Shown here in pieces: positions 30,539 to 41,080 of a DNA stretch of 64,000 nucleotides (positions within the stretch are counted from its first letter, which is position 1; each line of letters opens with the position of its first letter). The position numbers were made by a program, and so were the translations under genes. The notes below the pieces were generated by a model. It saw nothing but the letters and a program-made list of their open reading frames with translations. It ran no database searches and was not told the origin of the DNA. Where the stretch lies: assembly GCA_019925095.2 (NCBI GenBank), contig CM034408.1, positions 1,860,001 to 1,924,000 of the forward strand, written 5' to 3'. Source of the stretch: Dendrolimus kikuchii. Taxonomy: Eukaryota; Arthropoda; Insecta; Lepidoptera; Lasiocampidae.

Positions 30539-33220
30539 TTACGGCGGCCGAAGGTCACTATCCGACCTCCGGCGTCGGCGCGTCCTCCTTTGGCGGGAGC
30601 GGAGCAGGGAATTACGCTCACGCTCCCGTTCCGCCTCCTCCTTCGCGAACATGACTTGCTCGCAGAAGGAGGAGACGGCGTCCCATCCGGTGGAGCTCCC
30701 GACCATGGTGCGTACCACGGCCGGGAGCGAGGTGTCGAATCCGGTATGGGCGACGAGCTCCCGGCGCTGCTCCATCCAAGAGGGACACTCCTGGAGTGTG
30801 TGCAGCGCCGTGTCCTCGTCGCCCGTGTCACAATGATGGCACCCTGACGTGGCCTCGCGGCCGAGGCGACACAGGTACCTTCCGAAGCAACCATGCCCCG
30901 TCAGGACCTGCGTCAGCCTGAACGTCAGGGTGCCGTGACGTCGTCCTAGCCATTCGTGCAGGACGGGCCTCACCGCCTCAATGGTGGCGGGGCCCGCACT
31001 GGGGCGTCGTAGGCGATCTTCCCAGACCCCCACGGCTACCTGGCGGAGCTCCGACCTACACGCCTCGATCTCGCGAGGCGCGGGTCTGGTGCCCCTGGCC
31101 AGGGCCTCTTTGCGCCACACATACAGTGACGCCAGGACCCTGGCTTCCAGGTCCCATGGGGGGGATCCGGCGAGTAGCGAGGCCACTTCGAAGGACACCG
31201 TACGGTATCCTCTTATTGCTCTGACGGCCAATATGCGTTGCGCTTGACGCAGTAGCGCCGCGTTTTTGGCCGTCAGGCGGTTCGACCAGACTGGGGCCCC
31301 GTAAAGGGCCATCGAACGTACGATGCCTTCGAAGAGTTTCCGGCACGTGGCGTTGGGCCCCCCGACGTTGGGGAGCAGGCGCGAGAGCGCACCGGCTGCC
31401 CCCTTGAGTCTGGGGAGCAGCTGCCGAAAGTGTGCCGAAAAATCCCATCGGCTATCGAGGACCAATCCCAGGTATTTCATGGTTCCACCGATGCCGATGC
31501 GGATGCCTCCTACTATGATGCAACTGTCCGGAGGTGGACGATTACGAGGACCGTGAAACATCACGGCCTCGGTCTTCTGTAACGCCACCTCCAGACCGAG
31601 ACGCCGGATCCTGCCTACTATTGTCGACACCCCAGCCGTGCCTAGAAGGCACGCCTGCCGATGGGTCCTCCCGCGCGCGGCGATCAGCGTGTCGTCTGCG
31701 TAACATACGACGCTGACGCCCGGGAGGACCCGACACCTCAATGTCCAGTCGTATGCGATGTTCCACAGGAGGGGACCTAGAACCGACCCCTGTGGAACAC
31801 CGCACACCATGGCTCGCCGATTCCATCCCTCGTGGACCGGGTAGATGACGGCTCTGCTGTTTAGGTATGCCCCGACTATACGGCGGAGGTAGGTCGGCAC
31901 CCCGAAATATCGGAGTGCCTCCATGATGCACGCCCAGGGCAAGGAATTGAATGCGTTGGCGATGTCTAAGGACACCGCCAACAGGACCTCGCCCTGGGAA
32001 ACTGCTTCCTCCGCCAGGCTTCTCAAGCGCATGATCGCGTCAATCGTAGAGCGCCCCGTGCGGAAACCGAACTGGTTGTCCGCCAGGTCCGGCCCCGTCG
32101 TCGATAAATGCTGGACGAGGCGGTCGACGATGATACGCTCAAAGAGCTTACCGACCTCGTCCAGCAGCACAATGGGCCGGTAGGCGGACGGTGAGTCCGC
32201 GGGGCGCCCCTCCTTCCGCAGCAGGACCAGCTTTCCTGTCTTCCAACGTTGTGGAAACTGGCCCTGCTCTAAGCATGCGCCGAAAAGCCTCATCAGTCGG
32301 GGCTCCAGGGCGTCGTAGGACAGAACCCACGCACGCCCTGGTATGCCGTCAAGGCCGGGGGCAGCGTTCTTGGCCTTTAGCCGTAGCATAGCCACCCCCA
32401 GCTCTACCCGGTCCACGGTGGGCACAGGGTCTCTATCCGCGCTGGGCTCCGCCTCTGGCGGTGCCATAGCAGGAGGCATGTGCTCAGCCCGTGAAGGGAA
32501 CAGAGCGCCAACAACGTCCTGAACAACGTCCCTGGGGAGAGACTCGGTCAGCGGGGGCGCCCAAGCCCGGAGCTTATTTCGAGCCATTTTGAAAGGGCGT
32601 CCCCAAGGGTCTTGATTTAAGCTATCCAAGAGCTCCCCCCAGGCAACGTTTTTTGCGTTGCGGATTTCGATCCGCAATGTCCTTCTGGCGCTTCTGTACC
32701 CCTCGTACAGCTGAGCCTCCACGGTCGCTGCGTCCGCTGCACGACGACGCCGTCTTCTGTGGCGGGTGTACTGGCGGCGCGCGCTATTGCACGCGCGCCT
32801 TAGCCCCTCCAGTACGGGGTTCCACCAGTACACCTTTCGGAGGGGCTGGAATCGGCCCCTCCTCGGCATCGCCGCGTCACAGACGCCAGTGACGAGCGAC
32901 CGTAGGTTTTCTGCCTCCTGCTCTACATTTACATCGGGAGGGTTCACCTCAGGCCCTGATGCCCAGGTGGCGACGATCAGGGCCTCCCTGAACACCTCCC
33001 GATTCAACTTTTGTAATGCCCAGCGCGGACAGTCACCTACCGGGGACTCTCGGGACGGCGGGTCCGGATTTCGGGCGGAGACGCTGAACCGTATATAACG
33101 GTGATCGGAGAGCGTCTCCACCCCCGTGACGACCCTCCAGTCCCGCACACGGCGCGCCAGTTCAGGGCTGGCAAACGTGACGTCTACTATTGAGCCGCCC
33201 TGCTGGCGCAAAACTTTCAT
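30539..33220 (-). CDS. R1-clade non-LTR retrotransposon ORF2, 5'-truncated (893 codons, reverse transcriptase intact)
   Basis: An open frame with no stop. Residues about 8-45 are the end of an APE-type endonuclease (SDHRYI at 38-43); the rest of that domain is missing. Reverse transcriptase motifs follow in order: FGFRTGRST (384-392), SLDIANAFNSL (417-427), GVPQGSVLGPLLWN (474-487), the catalytic YADD (507-510) and KYLG (582-585). A C-terminal zinc knuckle is C794-x2-C797-x9-H807-x4-C812, and an Arg-rich tail ends the protein. This order is that of the R1/TRAS/SART group, whose full ORF2 is over 1,000 residues. The ATG at 33220 appears to come from the Helitron-like target, not the element, because ATGAAAGTTT has its counterpart in the other copy of that repeat near 3040. 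GC content is far above the surroundings. The copy looks recent but cannot nick DNA itself without the endonuclease. Confidence 0.88.
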   Translation of the reverse strand: MKVLRQQGGSIVDVTFASPELARRVRDWRVVTGVETLSDHRYIRFSVSARNPDPPSRESPVGDCPRWALQKLNREVFREALIVATWASGPEVNPPDVNVEQEAENLRSLVTGVCDAAMPRRGRFQPLRKVYWWNPVLEGLRRACNSARRQYTRHRRRRRRAADAATVEAQLYEGYRSARRTLRIEIRNAKNVAWGELLDSLNQDPWGRPFKMARNKLRAWAPPLTESLPRDVVQDVVGALFPSRAEHMPPAMAPPEAEPSADRDPVPTVDRVELGVAMLRLKAKNAAPGLDGIPGRAWVLSYDALEPRLMRLFGACLEQGQFPQRWKTGKLVLLRKEGRPADSPSAYRPIVLLDEVGKLFERIIVDRLVQHLSTTGPDLADNQFGFRTGRSTIDAIMRLRSLAEEAVSQGEVLLAVSLDIANAFNSLPWACIMEALRYFGVPTYLRRIVGAYLNSRAVIYPVHEGWNRRAMVCGVPQGSVLGPLLWNIAYDWTLRCRVLPGVSVVCYADDTLIAARGRTHRQACLLGTAGVSTIVGRIRRLGLEVALQKTEAVMFHGPRNRPPPDSCIIVGGIRIGIGGTMKYLGLVLDSRWDFSAHFRQLLPRLKGAAGALSRLLPNVGGPNATCRKLFEGIVRSMALYGAPVWSNRLTAKNAALLRQAQRILAVRAIRGYRTVSFEVASLLAGSPPWDLEARVLASLYVWRKEALARGTRPAPREIEACRSELRQVAVGVWEDRLRRPSAGPATIEAVRPVLHEWLGRRHGTLTFRLTQVLTGHGCFGRYLCRLGREATSGCHHCDTGDEDTALHTLQECPSWMEQRRELVAHTGFDTSLPAVVRTMVGSSTGWDAVSSFCEQVMFAKEEAERERERNSLLRSRQRRTRRRRRSDSDLRPP

Positions 33221-33672
33221 CCCCTATTTCAACCCGTTCTAGTTTTATTTATCAATCCCCGCCTATCTGTCTGTAAACTACATAAACGACCAAATTGACC
33301 AAAATAAACAAAATGACGAAAATGGCAAACCACAAATAAAAAACCTATCCTAGTTTCCGGGATAAACTTTACATAAATCTATCCCAGTATCCGGGATGAA
33401 AAGTATCCCTTGGCCACCCTCGGTATTCAAATTACATATGTACTGAGTATCAGCCAAATCGGTCTAATAGTCTTTCCATAAAAGGATAACAAACAGAGAA
33501 ACAAATATACTTTTATCCCGGAAACTATCCCATTTTCCGGGATAAAAAGTATCCTATGTTCATTCTCGGCATCGAAAATACATATATATACTGAGTTTCA
33601 GCCAAATCGGTCCAGTAGTTTTTACGTGAAAACGGAACAGACAGACAGACAGAGTTACTTTCGAATTTCTAG
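33205..33672 (-). mobile_element. HelC Helitron-like sequence, cut by the R1 element
   Basis: Inverse of the 2655-3062 sequence with the ATCCCGG...CCGGGAT pairs present twice (33360-33400 and 33515-33545). Ends AGACAGACAGACAGAGTTACTTTCG. Confidence 0.6.
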
Positions 33673-33675
33673 TTT

Positions 33676-33769
33676 TTTTTAATTTATTTATTGCAGGAGT
33701 TCAGCAGACAGGCAGACGGCCCACTTAATGAAAAGCGGTTACCATCGTCTATAGACATTTGCAACACTA
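33676..33769 (-). mobile_element. SINE-A, 5'-truncated
   Basis: Only the last 90 bp and the tail. Confidence 0.8.
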
Positions 33770-34339
33770 ATAAGGGATTATTAGAAAAATTACTATAAAA
33801 TAAATATATATAAGAAAAGTTTAGGCAATAATGTAACAAAATAAGTAAAATATGTTGTTAACGCACACCACTAACCATCACATCATTAATTGACACATCA
33901 CTAGCAACCATACAACTAATGAGCAGATAATAGTGATGTGCCACATCACTATTATCTGCCATTTTGTCAGCGACGCGCGTGCATTTAACACATAGTGCAA
34001 ACAGCAATGAAAAATTAAGGTAAAGACAATCCCTAACATATGTATTAAAAATAATAAATAAACATACGACATAACCCTACCTCTCCGTCGCCTAATAACC
34101 AATCCAAACCACCCTAAACCCATCTCCCAACTCAACTCCCAACCTTAACCAACCTAAACCAACATACGCCCCACAGTGTATAATTATCTAAGCATATAAT
34201 AAGTAGAGTAACACATAGTAAAAATAAAGAAATAGAAAATAAACAGAAAAGAAATCCTCTGTCTTGGACAATGATAGAGGTGCCCGGGTGGATAAATAAA
34301 TTAAATTAAAAAAAAAAACAAATTAATATACAGAAAATC
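33770..34339. other. unclassified; perfect hairpin and a LINE-like A tail
   Basis: 33923-33940 pairs perfectly with 33942-33959 (18 bp, 1-nt loop). Near 34250-34320 GATAGAGGTGCCCGGGTGG followed by A-rich sequence looks like a retroposon 3' end. Confidence 0.45.
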
Positions 34340-34658
34340 TTTTTTTTAAATTTTTTTATTGCAGGAGTTCAGCAGACAGGCAGACGGCCCACTTGATTTA
34401 AAGCGGTTACCATCGCCTATGGACTTTTGCAACACCAAAGGTGCTACAAATGCGCTGCTGCTCTCTTAAGGGAGACTGGAACCTGGTCACTAATGCCGGA
34501 ACACAACTCAAGGTTGTTATGGCGACATACTTTAGACCAGGGGTGGTAGCCATCCAGTCGGGCAAATGCCCCACCACCTGGCTGTGGGTTGTTAACTTGC
34601 CACTTACAACAGGCCCGGCCGCAGGAATTTGTATTCTTTCTCCGTTCCTGCACGGATA
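34340..34658 (-). mobile_element. SINE-A, full length
   Basis: Two small variants relative to consensus (TTAACTTGCCACTTACAACA), otherwise complete. Confidence 0.88.
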
Positions 34659-34737
34659 GTCCTCGCGCATGACAAGCCATGATGACATTGATGAGCATTC
34701 TTAACGCTAAAAAGCGACCTCTTCCAGTAGGATTGTA

Positions 34738-35077
34738 CATGTGGAATTTGTTTTCAAAGCCCTCCCGATTTTGAAACATTCTTCATTGCTGCTCCGTTCC
34801 TATTGGTCTTAGCGTAATGATATATAGCCTATAGCCTCGATAAATGGGCTATCCAACACTGAAAGAATTTTTCAAATCAGACCAGTAGTTCCCAAGATTA
34901 GCGCATTTAAACAAACAAACAATCAAACAAAGAAACAAACTGTTCATACATACATATATACATAACTTCACGCCAGTTCCCTTGCGGGGTAGGCACGAAC
35001 AACAGAGCGCCATTTAGGCCCATTCTTACACACCTCACTTAATTCTTTGACAAACTGTTCAGCTTTATATATTAGTA
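34738..35077 (-). mobile_element. HelA part of a HelB-HelA composite, split by RTL
   Basis: 5' end TACTAATATATAAAGC directly follows the CTAG of HelB (35078). The 3' end is missing: similarity stops at AAATTCCAC. Interrupted at 34947-35049. Confidence 0.75.
34947..35049 (-). mobile_element. RTL 3' tip with 12-bp TSD
   Basis: 103 bp only; ACAAACTGTTCA at 34935-34946 and 35050-35061. Confidence 0.88.
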
Positions 35078-35278
35078 CTAGCTGTCCCAGCAGACGTTGT
35101 TCTGCCCTGAAGAAATAAAATTTAGAACTCGATTGCAGCGCCACCTACCGGGTCCAAATGAAAACTATCCTATCTTTCAAGTCGGATCAAACTGCACACG
35201 GTGTGCAAATTTCAGGTCAAGTTAGTTAGGAGTCCATCGCGGACAAACAACGTGACACGTAACTTATATATATTAAGA
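35078..35278 (-). mobile_element. HelB Helitron-like element, 5' partner of the composite
   Basis: On minus it runs from A/TCTTAATATATATAAG to the near-hairpin GGCAGAACAACGTCTGC and TGGGACAGCTAG. Confidence 0.8.
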
Positions 35279-35493
35279 TAGTACAAGATATATTTCTTGG
35301 ATGATCAAACTAATAACATAATAAAGCCCTTAATGCAACATATAATTCTCGTTATGAATATAAAATAGTTGTATCATAGTTGCCGCGGCTACTTTCGCGC
35401 GGTCGTCGACCCCTAGAAAGCACGCGACGCACATCTGTTGGATGCTAACGAGTTATGGCGCGAGTTTCAGCGCCAAGCACCATGCAAGAACAA

Positions 35494-35743
35494 TAATATA
35501 ATAATAATAATAATCGGCAGACAAACACACATAATATATATCCCCAAATTAAGCAAGTTACGCTTGTGTTATGGGTAATATACAACGGAGTACTCTGGGG
35601 CCGATCCCAGCCACCCAGACCATAGTAAATAACGGAGAAAATACGTTTCCGAAATTTACTATACCAGGAATCGAACCCGGAACCTCTGCGTTGCAGTGAG
35701 GTACGCCGGCAAAGGCTTAGCCCGCTCAACCACAGAGGCCGTC
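35494..35743 (-). mobile_element. SINE-B, full length
   Basis: On minus GACGGCCTCTGTGGTTGAGC with GGTTCGATTCC box and (ATT)n tail (35494-35513). Confidence 0.87.
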
Positions 35744-35767
35744 AAACATGACAATAGCATATTGATA

Positions 35768-36175
35768 TCCAAATTCAAAAGTTTTTATTCAAAATAAGTT
35801 CCACTGGAGAACACTTTTTGAAACTCATACATGTAAGTCAAAATTTTACTTAATTCCTATTCTATGTACACCGCTTCGCAACGTGTTGATGCTGTAAAGG
35901 AGAAGAAGCGGCAAGAAACTGCCCAGCAACACGTCTAGCTAAATACTGGTTTTCTTTATATTTCATATTCTATTTATATCTCAAATTCTCTCTTTTTTTA
36001 TAAGTTTTATACAGAAGTATGTTACAGAATTACTTTTTGAAGAATTAATGGAGTTGTAGCAAACAATGCACACTCAATAAGACCAAGACACACTAAAAGG
36101 AAAGAAAAATGTTAAAGTTATAATAATGACATCATATAATCATGAGATAATACACTATATATATATTTTTTTGGT
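35768..36175 (-). mobile_element. LINE-J 3' end
   Basis: On minus ends TTGAATAAAAACTTTTGAATTTGG. Shares GCCGCTTCTTCTCCTTTACAGC and CAACACGTTGCGAAGCGGTG with 56385-56836. Confidence 0.7.
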
Positions 36176-36228
36176 ATATACTGTTACATGCCGACAAAGG
36201 TGAATGCACACCTGCCTGCCATAAAGCT

Positions 36229-36534
36229 TTATCCGTGCAGGAACGGAGAAAGAATACAATTTCCCTGCGTTGGGGCGGCCTGTCGTAAGAGGCGACAAAA
36301 CAACCCACAACCAGGTGGTAGGGCATTTGCCCGACTGGCTACCACCCCTGGTCTAAAGTATGTCGCCATAACAACCATGAGTTGTGTTTTGGCATTTGTG
36401 ATCAGGTTCCAGTCCCCCTTAAGAGAGCAGCAGCGCATTTGTAGCACCTTTGGTGTTACAAATGTCCATAGGCGATGGTAACCGCTTTCCATCAAGTGGG
36501 CCGTCTGTCTGTCTGCTGAGCTACTGCAATAAAA
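36229..36534 (+). mobile_element. SINE-A, full length
   Basis: TTATCCGTGCAGGAACGG to GCTACTGCAATAAAA. A CTGCGTTGGGG variant replaces the usual GC block. Confidence 0.88.
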
Positions 36535-36659
36535 TATAATTTACTTTAATTTATAATTTAATATTCTTTTAATTGTAAACAGAATATTAAAAACTTAATT
36601 TAAATTACAAATTACACTACAAATAAAAACTTAGGAATTAAATACTTTTATGAACATAT

Positions 36660-37085
36660 TTACAAGTAAAAGATGCAGTCCAGATCGCTCTCGGTGGGGA
36701 ACGTTCCCAAAATGCTGGCCGCATTCCCGCGTTGTATGGCAACGCTAATACGTTGCCCTAAATATAGGCCAGCCCTTTGGTCACGCGAGACTTCTTTCAA
36801 TCGCCTTGAAAGGTCTCGATAAAGCTGATAAGCCTCACGCCCCCATGGCCCCAAAGTCTCAACCCCGAAAGCCACAGATATGTATTGAATGCATATGTCA
36901 GGGTGTCTTGGAAGTGAGGCAGCCCCTCCGGCAGTGACGGCTGTATTTGGAACACACGTTGCGTCCCATACTAAGAGGCGTCCCATCTTCCAAGGTACTG
37001 ACGACATTCCGTCCGGTCGCTTGCCATCGTCGCGGCACAGTCCGCTCGGTTCAAGAACAGCTGGTACCCCGACGGTGACATGTTG
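36660..37085 (-). mobile_element. QRIS-family fragment, longest copy
   Basis: The minus frame (115 codons to the stop) reads SVPWKMGRLLVWDATCV, then ISVAFGVETLGPWG, YRDLSRRLKEVSRDQRAG and [18 protein letters not shown] know this C-terminal block from mobile-element proteins of many animals but cannot name the clade; no polymerase motif is present in the fragment. AT-rich 3' sequence with AACTAAA-like strings follows the stop, as in the other four copies. Confidence 0.7.
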
Positions 37086-37211
37086 ATTGCCGCATGTCGT
37101 GAAGTTCTACCAGCACTCCTCAAACACGACAAGTCATGATGATCGAGTTATAATTCATTTTTATCTTTGAAAAATTCAATTGATAGATTTTAGAATTAGA
37201 TTACATTAGAT

Positions 37212-37776
37212 AGCAGGGATGGAAGGTACACCGCTGATATAGAAAGAAGACTGAATTTGGGGAATAGTTTGAATGGGGCGTTAGGTAAATTTCTAGGCGC
37301 TAAGAACCTCAGCCAGAAGGCCCAGCACACCGTACACAACGCGGTGCTGGTACCTACGCTCACGTATGGAAGAGAGAGCATGAAAGTAGAGTAAACGCGG
37401 TCGAGATGCGAGCACTGCGCAAAATCTGCGGAGTGACGCTCGCGAACCACGTTCGTAATACCGAAGTAAGAAAGAGAGTTTGTCTGAAAGAGCGTGTCGG
37501 GGTGAAGGTAAGGAAAGGAATGCTCCGGTGGTTCGGGCATGTGGAAAGAATGCATGATGAAAGAATGACTAAACAGATATACAATGCAAAAGTGGATGGA
37601 TGCAGAAGTCGTGGAAGGCCACGACACATCTTCCATGATCAAATTGATCGTGTACTAGCAGAAGGTGATGTCAGGAGCCTTAAGAACAGTGAGGTGTGTA
37701 AGAATAAGCTTGAATGGCGCTCTGTTGTTCGTACCTACCCCGCAAGGGAACTGGCGTGAAGTTATGTATGTATGTA
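37212..37776 (+). mobile_element. RTL LINE fragment with the 19-bp deletion
   Basis: ATTAGAT at 37205-37211 and 37777-37783 (short TSD). Starts AGCAGGGATGGAAGG. It carries the same 19-bp deletion as the copy at 1305 and a further loss of RRACMTRVMNVKEA. Confidence 0.85.
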
Positions 37777-37783
37777 TTAGATT

Positions 37784-38140
37784 AGATTTTAGAATTTAGA
37801 ATCTCAATAATAATTATTACATCTACTTATAAAACTGGACATCAAACTGTTTCAAAACTTAATAACATCGTTCAGAAAACATTGGGGAATGTAGGCCAAT
37901 CGAATCGTAGAACTGTGTCGGAAATACATGTCGGTCACAACCCCATTAACCTTAAAAGACCGCGCCACCAATCAATCAGCGCGCAATCAACTACTTCTTT
38001 AAATCATAGACAACAAATTCGATCGACAGTCGAATATCTGTACGTATCTAGCTCCCACAATTTGCGCCCTGTTAAGACTTGACAGTATTTTAATTTAATT
38101 TGACTTAAATTAAGGGCCAATCTTATATCTTATACTCTTA
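37784..38140. other. no gene seen
   Basis: 37882-38080 contains a 66-codon chance frame of mixed composition; no family recognised. Confidence 0.25.
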
Positions 38141-38575
38141 TCTTAATATATATAAATTACGTGTCACGTTGTTTGTCCGCGATGGACTCCTAAACTACTT
38201 GATCGATTTTAATCAAATTTGCACACCGTGTGCAGTTTGATCCGACTTGAAATATAGGATAGCTTACATTTGGACCCGATAGGTGGCGCTAGAATCGGGT
38301 TCTAAATTTTATTTCTTCAGGGCAGAACAACGTCTGCCGGGACAGCTAGTACTAATATATACAGCTGAAGAGTTTGTTTGTTTGAACGCGCTAATCTCAG
38401 GAACTACTGGTCTGATTTGAAAAATTCTTTCAGTGTTAGATAGCCCATTTATTGGGGAAGGCTATAGGCTATATATTATTACGCTAAGATCAATAGGAGA
38501 GGAGCACTAATCAAGAATGTTTCAAAATCGGGGGGTTTTGAAAACAAATTCCACGCGGACGACGTCATAGTGTGT
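38141..38575 (+). mobile_element. HelB-HelA composite Helitron
   Basis: HelB 38141-38349 starts TCTTAATATATATAAATT after A and ends hairpin GGCAGAACAACGTCTGCC, then GGGACAGCTAG. HelA follows with no gap (TACTAATATATACAGC) and ends truncated at GCGGACGACGTC. Confidence 0.82.
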
Positions 38576-38845
38576 ATTACTCTCAACGGTTGGAGGCGGA
38601 AGAAGGGGTGGGATACAATGAGGGTGCAACAACGGATAGGGTTTTTAGTGTTGCTTATGCAAAATCAGTGTTGCAAGTAAACAAATACTGTGAATGTTGG
38701 GTAATCCAACACGCCCCTTAACTAAATACAGAATAAATACACCTGCAAATTCGTTTTGTTTGTACAACAACTCTTTTACCGTCCAGGCTGTGCGTCTTTG
38801 GAATGAGCTACATACAGACGTTCTAAAATTTTATACTGCAACATA

Positions 38846-39232
38846 CATACATATATACATAACTTCACGCTAGTTCCCTTGCGGAGTAGGCACGAACAAC
38901 AGAGCGCCATTCAGGCTTATTCTTACACACCTCACTTGCTTCTTTGACATTCATAACTCTTGTCATGTACGCTCGTCTGTTCATAAGGCTCCTGACATCA
39001 CCTTCTGCTAGTACACGATCAATTTGATCATGGAAGGTGTGTCGTGGCCTTCCACGACTTCTGCATCCATCCACTTTTGCATTGTATATCTGTTTAGTCA
39101 GTCTTTCATCATGCATTCTTTCCACATGCCCGAACCACCGGAGCATTCCTTTCCTTACCTTCACCCCGACACTCTCTTTCAGGCCAACTCTCTTTCTTAC
39201 TTCGGTATTACGAACGCTGTCCGCAAGCGGAT
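38846..39232 (-). mobile_element. RTL LINE fragment with 9-bp TSD
   Basis: TGCAACATA at 38837-38845 and 39233-39241. Frame open from VRNTEVRKRVGL to ARELA. Confidence 0.88.
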
Positions 39233-39241
39233 TGCAACATA

Positions 39242-40053
39242 TCTCCATAAATTACTTACACATTTGGCAAGATAAAAACGTTATACAGACGACAGTATAA
39301 GAGGCTGGAGCGAGCTGCTGTGGAAATCAAGTATGGCCGGTTCCTATATCTATAAGACAAGCGAAATCCTTACAGTATTTTAAAGGTCAGGTTCAGATGC
39401 CTTACTTCTATGTCGTGTATAATAATTCCTAATACTGTTATATATATATATATATCAGTATTAGGAATTATCATACTATTAATTATTATACAAAAGTTTA
39501 GTTGTCATTTATTGAAAAACGGCTATATATATGACAATACAAAAATACATAGATAATATATTGTCTATGTATTTTTGACCAAAACTAAGATATGCAGAAA
39601 TACAAACTTATTATATGTTAGTGGTATAGTTTTTATACCACTAACTTAACTTATAGACTATACCACAATAAGTTAGTAGTATAGACTGACGACTTAGGTG
39701 GGCCGTCTGCCCGATTGCCAGCTTTACAATATTTTTGAAGTGAAATTTCTTTAGAATCGTCGTGATTGATGAAATGAAAAAAAGCAACACCAAAAAGAGA
39801 TAAATCTATAGGACTAAGCCTGCGAGAGAATGAGATAGAATACATTATATTTCATAATTTAAAAACTGCTCATACAGATGATGTTGGAAATGTTTTGAAG
39901 GTTTTCGTTATTACTTCAAATTGATTTTTAAAAGGATATATGTAGTTCTATGAATGAATGATTGTTCCGACCGTTTTCGGCCATGGCGACCACTTTGACC
40001 CCTAATCAGATAATTGAAGCTGGTGCGTGCGAAGATGGCTTATGTAGCCTATC
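39242..40053. repeat. cluster of hairpins in AT-rich sequence
   Basis: 39422-39437 with 39456-39471 (16 bp); 39541-39553 with 39564-39576 (13 bp); 39617-39628 with 39634-39645 (12 bp). No coding signature. Confidence 0.6.
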
Positions 40054-40515
40054 TTGGCGGCGAAACTCCGTGCACACCAAGGGCACGTAGGTGCCGCAGC
40101 TGCGGCATTCGGCAAGTTATCTTCCAAGGTCTTCTGCTCGCATGACCTTAAGTTGGCCACTAAGATATCAGTGTATATGACAGTCGTGCTGCCAAAAGTC
40201 TTATACTCCTCTGAGACATGGTGTGCATACCGCCGCCACATCCGCACTCTGGACCGCTTCCACCTTAAATGCCTTCGTACCATCATGAAGATCAGATGGT
40301 CCGATAGAGTGCGAAATACCGAAGTTCTTCGGCGAGCCAATGTTGGTGGTATTGAAGCCTACTTAATGCGTCGACAGCTTCGGTGGTGCGGTCACGTATC
40401 ACGTATGGCGGAGGAAAGAGTGGCCAAGCGCATCTTCTTTTCTGAACTGGAGGAGGGAAAGCGGAATCATGGCGGTCCCCTTCTCCGGTACAAGGATAGT
40501 TCTATATGGGTGTAA
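40054..40515 (+). pseudogene. relic of a LINE reverse transcriptase C-terminus (other lineage)
   Basis: A frame of about 150 codons reads [51 protein letters not shown], then [14 protein letters not shown]... and GKRNHGG. These are hallmarks of the region downstream of the RT domain in non-LTR elements (LLYGSETW, LR.I..I.W.DR..N, LRW.GH..RM). It is unlike RTL in detail and degenerates after LLRYKD. Confidence 0.72.
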
Positions 40516-40854
40516 ATAAGAAAGGTTCCAGAAATATCTACTGTATGTTACCCACAATACAAGTATTTTGTTACTTAGCGTCTTTATTTGCTAATTAAAG
40601 ACGATTTAAAAATAAGTTACATAAATCGCAGACAGAACTAACATAACATCTCATAATGTAACAAGCAATAATACACTTTCAATTGTTAATATAATTCACT
40701 CTCAAATCTCCGTACACAACTGACTGCAAATAGCACTAAATCTTTGAAATTTAATAACGAGTATTAGAATCTACTTCTAATAAAATCTTTATACATGTAG
40801 CCTTCTACGTGTCATAGTTTTGGTCAAAATCATAAAATAGTACTGTCAAGCTTT
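40516..40854. other. AT-rich, no gene
   Basis: Unclassified. Confidence 0.25.
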
Positions 40855-41000
40855 ATCGAGACATAGTCAAACGTCTGGTGGATGTCTCACGTGACCAAAA
40901 GACTGGTTTATACCTCGGACAACGCATCAGCATTGCCATTCAGTCTTTTGGGCACGTATCTGCCTGACAGCGGTCTAGAACTAGATTTTATACTTTAATT
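40855..41000 (+). mobile_element. QRIS-family 3' end, degenerate
   Basis: RDIVKRLVDVSRDQKTGLYL then GQRISIAIQ; a deletion then removes RGNAAS. Confidence 0.65.
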
Positions 41001-41080
41001 TTAGTTTGTATATATAGTTTATTTTTAGTTTAATTTATTGTATACTTTAATTTTTGGTAAAATTGCATAAAGGCGGAACC

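Noticed and set aside
30317..30847. Plus-strand ORFs over 30.3-33.1 kb
   Set aside because: Antisense shadows of the GC-rich R1 reverse transcriptase frame, without domains.
34444..34779. ORFs over SINE-A copies (for example RNGERIQFPAAG-type frames) as a conserved protein family
   Set aside because: Similar peptides recur only because the SINE recurs; frames break differently in each copy and on both strands.
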